Position numbers and translations under genes: made by a program. Source: Sinonovacula constricta (taxonomy: Eukaryota > Mollusca > Bivalvia > Cardiida > Solecurtidae). Taken from it: a stretch of DNA of 64,000 nt. How positions within the stretch are numbered: the first letter of the stretch is position 1; the number at the start of each line of letters is the position of its first letter. Below the pieces are notes generated by a model. It did not search any database. It saw nothing but the letters and a program-made list of their open reading frames with translations, and was not told the DNA's origin. Below are positions 62,830 to 64,000 of this stretch, piece after piece. The stretch is from contig CM017570.1 in assembly GCA_007844125.1 (NCBI GenBank), positions 49,242,036 to 49,306,035 on the forward strand. Direction: 5' to 3'.

Positions 62830-63359
62830 AATCGGCCTAATTATTTTACCCACTTTGAGAAGCAGACGATACAAAGGTTTATATGACTATCTGAACTATT
62901 CCCTTTGGTGCCAATTTGCAGAAAGAATGAATGTTCTATTAAATAGAAATTGGTTTATTGTGTTTGTCAGTCCATCAGAATCATTTCAATCAGTTATCTG
63001 GACACGGTGTTGCATTTACAGGAAGATATAAAACAATAATGCAAAACATTAATAAATTTTAAAAAGACAATACGTTATCTGACGAAGACAACACCGGATG
63101 TCCGATGAATACTTTCAATTAAAGTGAGCTGAAAATGTGAGCGAACAATTGGCCTTCATATGGACATAACACTTGCGACTCCACTTATATTGCACATTGT
63201 CTAAATGTATCAAGGAATTAATTTAATAACGCAACTAATTTTTTACGAAACTCACGTAAGAAATATTAAACGAATAGCAATCTTAAAGCCTTAAATTTAA
63301 ATTGACACATGTACATAATAAAAAAAATATTTTCCCAAGGAAACATTTATGAAAAAAAA
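62830..63359. other. Intronic or intergenic spacer
   Basis: AT-rich sequence. No exon supported. Confidence 0.5.
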
Positions 63360-63500
63360 TCATAAAGTGCTATAAAATACAATATTATTAGTAGTAAGTG
63401 GTGCTGTGTGACGTATGCACACTCCATGTCCGATGACACTCGGAACTCCTCGGAAAATTCCGTCCTCAGGACAATAATCCCTTGGAGCAATGATACTTAC

Positions 63501-63707
63501 AGAAATCACGATCGTTTTGTTCGCCGGAAGTCGGAAAAAGAATATGTCTAAAATGTAGTTCGCCCAAAACATAAACAATGACATCATTTGACACCTGTGT
63601 ATCTGCTGCGCTGAGCTAATTAAAATTGGATGATTTAAAGTTGAAGCAGCCACAAAGTGAAATTTTACAGGCATCGTACTATAGTGAGCTGTCATCCAAG
63701 CTGCCAT
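63501..63707 (-). CDS. Possible 5' exon of the coiled-coil gene
   Basis: On the minus strand, ATG in the context caaagATGG opens 69 codons ending exactly at a consensus donor (gtaagtat). It begins MAAWMTAHYSTMPVKFHF and contains a hydrophobic stretch MMSLFMFWANYILDIFFF that could be a membrane anchor. It leaves in phase 0, while the exon at 62702 needs one carried base, so at least one exon is missing between them or the link is wrong. Confidence 0.25.
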
Positions 63708-63945
63708 CTTTGTTTGACGTCTGTCTCAAAAGAAGTCCGATTTAGGGAAATGGCCGAGGTCATCCGACTACCTACATACATCCGAGAGATAATTCGTGAA
63801 TTATCCGAGGTGTTCCGATTGATTGTATTTAGTTACCAATGCATTTATCTATCCAATGTTTTTATTGTACCCGTTTCAGATAGTTATATATATTTACTGT
63901 AATGTTGTTTTTAAATTGTATTTTTGTTCAGTTATCTCTACGTTG

Positions 63946-63971
63946 TTATGTTGTTGTTGTTGTTGTTGTTT
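63946..63971. repeat. Short (GTT)n run
   Basis: About eight trinucleotide repeats at the right edge. Confidence 0.9.
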
Positions 63972-64000
63972 TCGGTTTCCAGTTAGCTTGTCTCTATGAA

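Overview
The window looks like nuclear DNA of a mollusc, most likely a bivalve (inference). It is AT-rich and intron-rich. It is full of di-, tri- and tetranucleotide runs, three minisatellites, 5'-truncated non-LTR retrotransposons with RNase H or CR1/L2-like tails, and decayed virus-like (Polinton/Maverick-type) genes. It also carries a single-exon fucosyltransferase and a TRIM/NHL-like propeller remnant. No bacterial-type operon, CRISPR array or rRNA gene is visible.

Region 1 (1-5.76 kb) is transposon debris. It holds a decayed family-B DNA-polymerase-like gene at the left edge, the 3' end of a LINE, and a second polymerase-like remnant on the minus strand.

Region 2 (5.76-45.3 kb, plus strand) is the most unusual part. 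It is an array of imperfectly duplicated intronic units, each carrying one tiny exon-like cassette between a strong 3' splice site and a gtaagt-type 5' splice site. Seven cassettes are visible, at 6464, 9838, 14535, 16866, 24669, 30474 and 44313, with lengths 18, 24, 18, 15, 27, 21 and 27 nt. All are multiples of three and all are open in one shared phase (phase 0). The flanking introns are recognisably the same sequence from unit to unit, while the cassettes share nothing. A last acceptor at 45131 is followed at once by TAA and, about 120 nt later, by AATAAA. I read this as a micro-exon gene whose cassettes have diversified. The first exon is not visible. A block of about 10 kb (15.1-24.9) recurs at 29.4-44.4, enlarged there by a nested pair of LINEs at 34.4-41.2. 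Each block contains a decayed DNA-polymerase-like sequence that was duplicated along with the micro-exon units.

Region 3 (45.3-57 kb) is mostly simple repeats. It has a cysteine-containing terminal exon candidate (50.3-50.7, minus), a propeller remnant (49.4-49.9, minus), a small secreted cysteine-rich ORF (52.6, plus) and copies of a dispersed SINE-like repeat.

Region 4 (57-64 kb) holds the best complete gene: a 352-residue GT11 alpha-1,2-fucosyltransferase-like type II Golgi protein (57488-58546, plus) with a TATA-like box and an upstream ORF. Minus-strand exons of a coiled-coil protein follow (62.7 to 60.2 kb), including a decayed duplicate of one exon.
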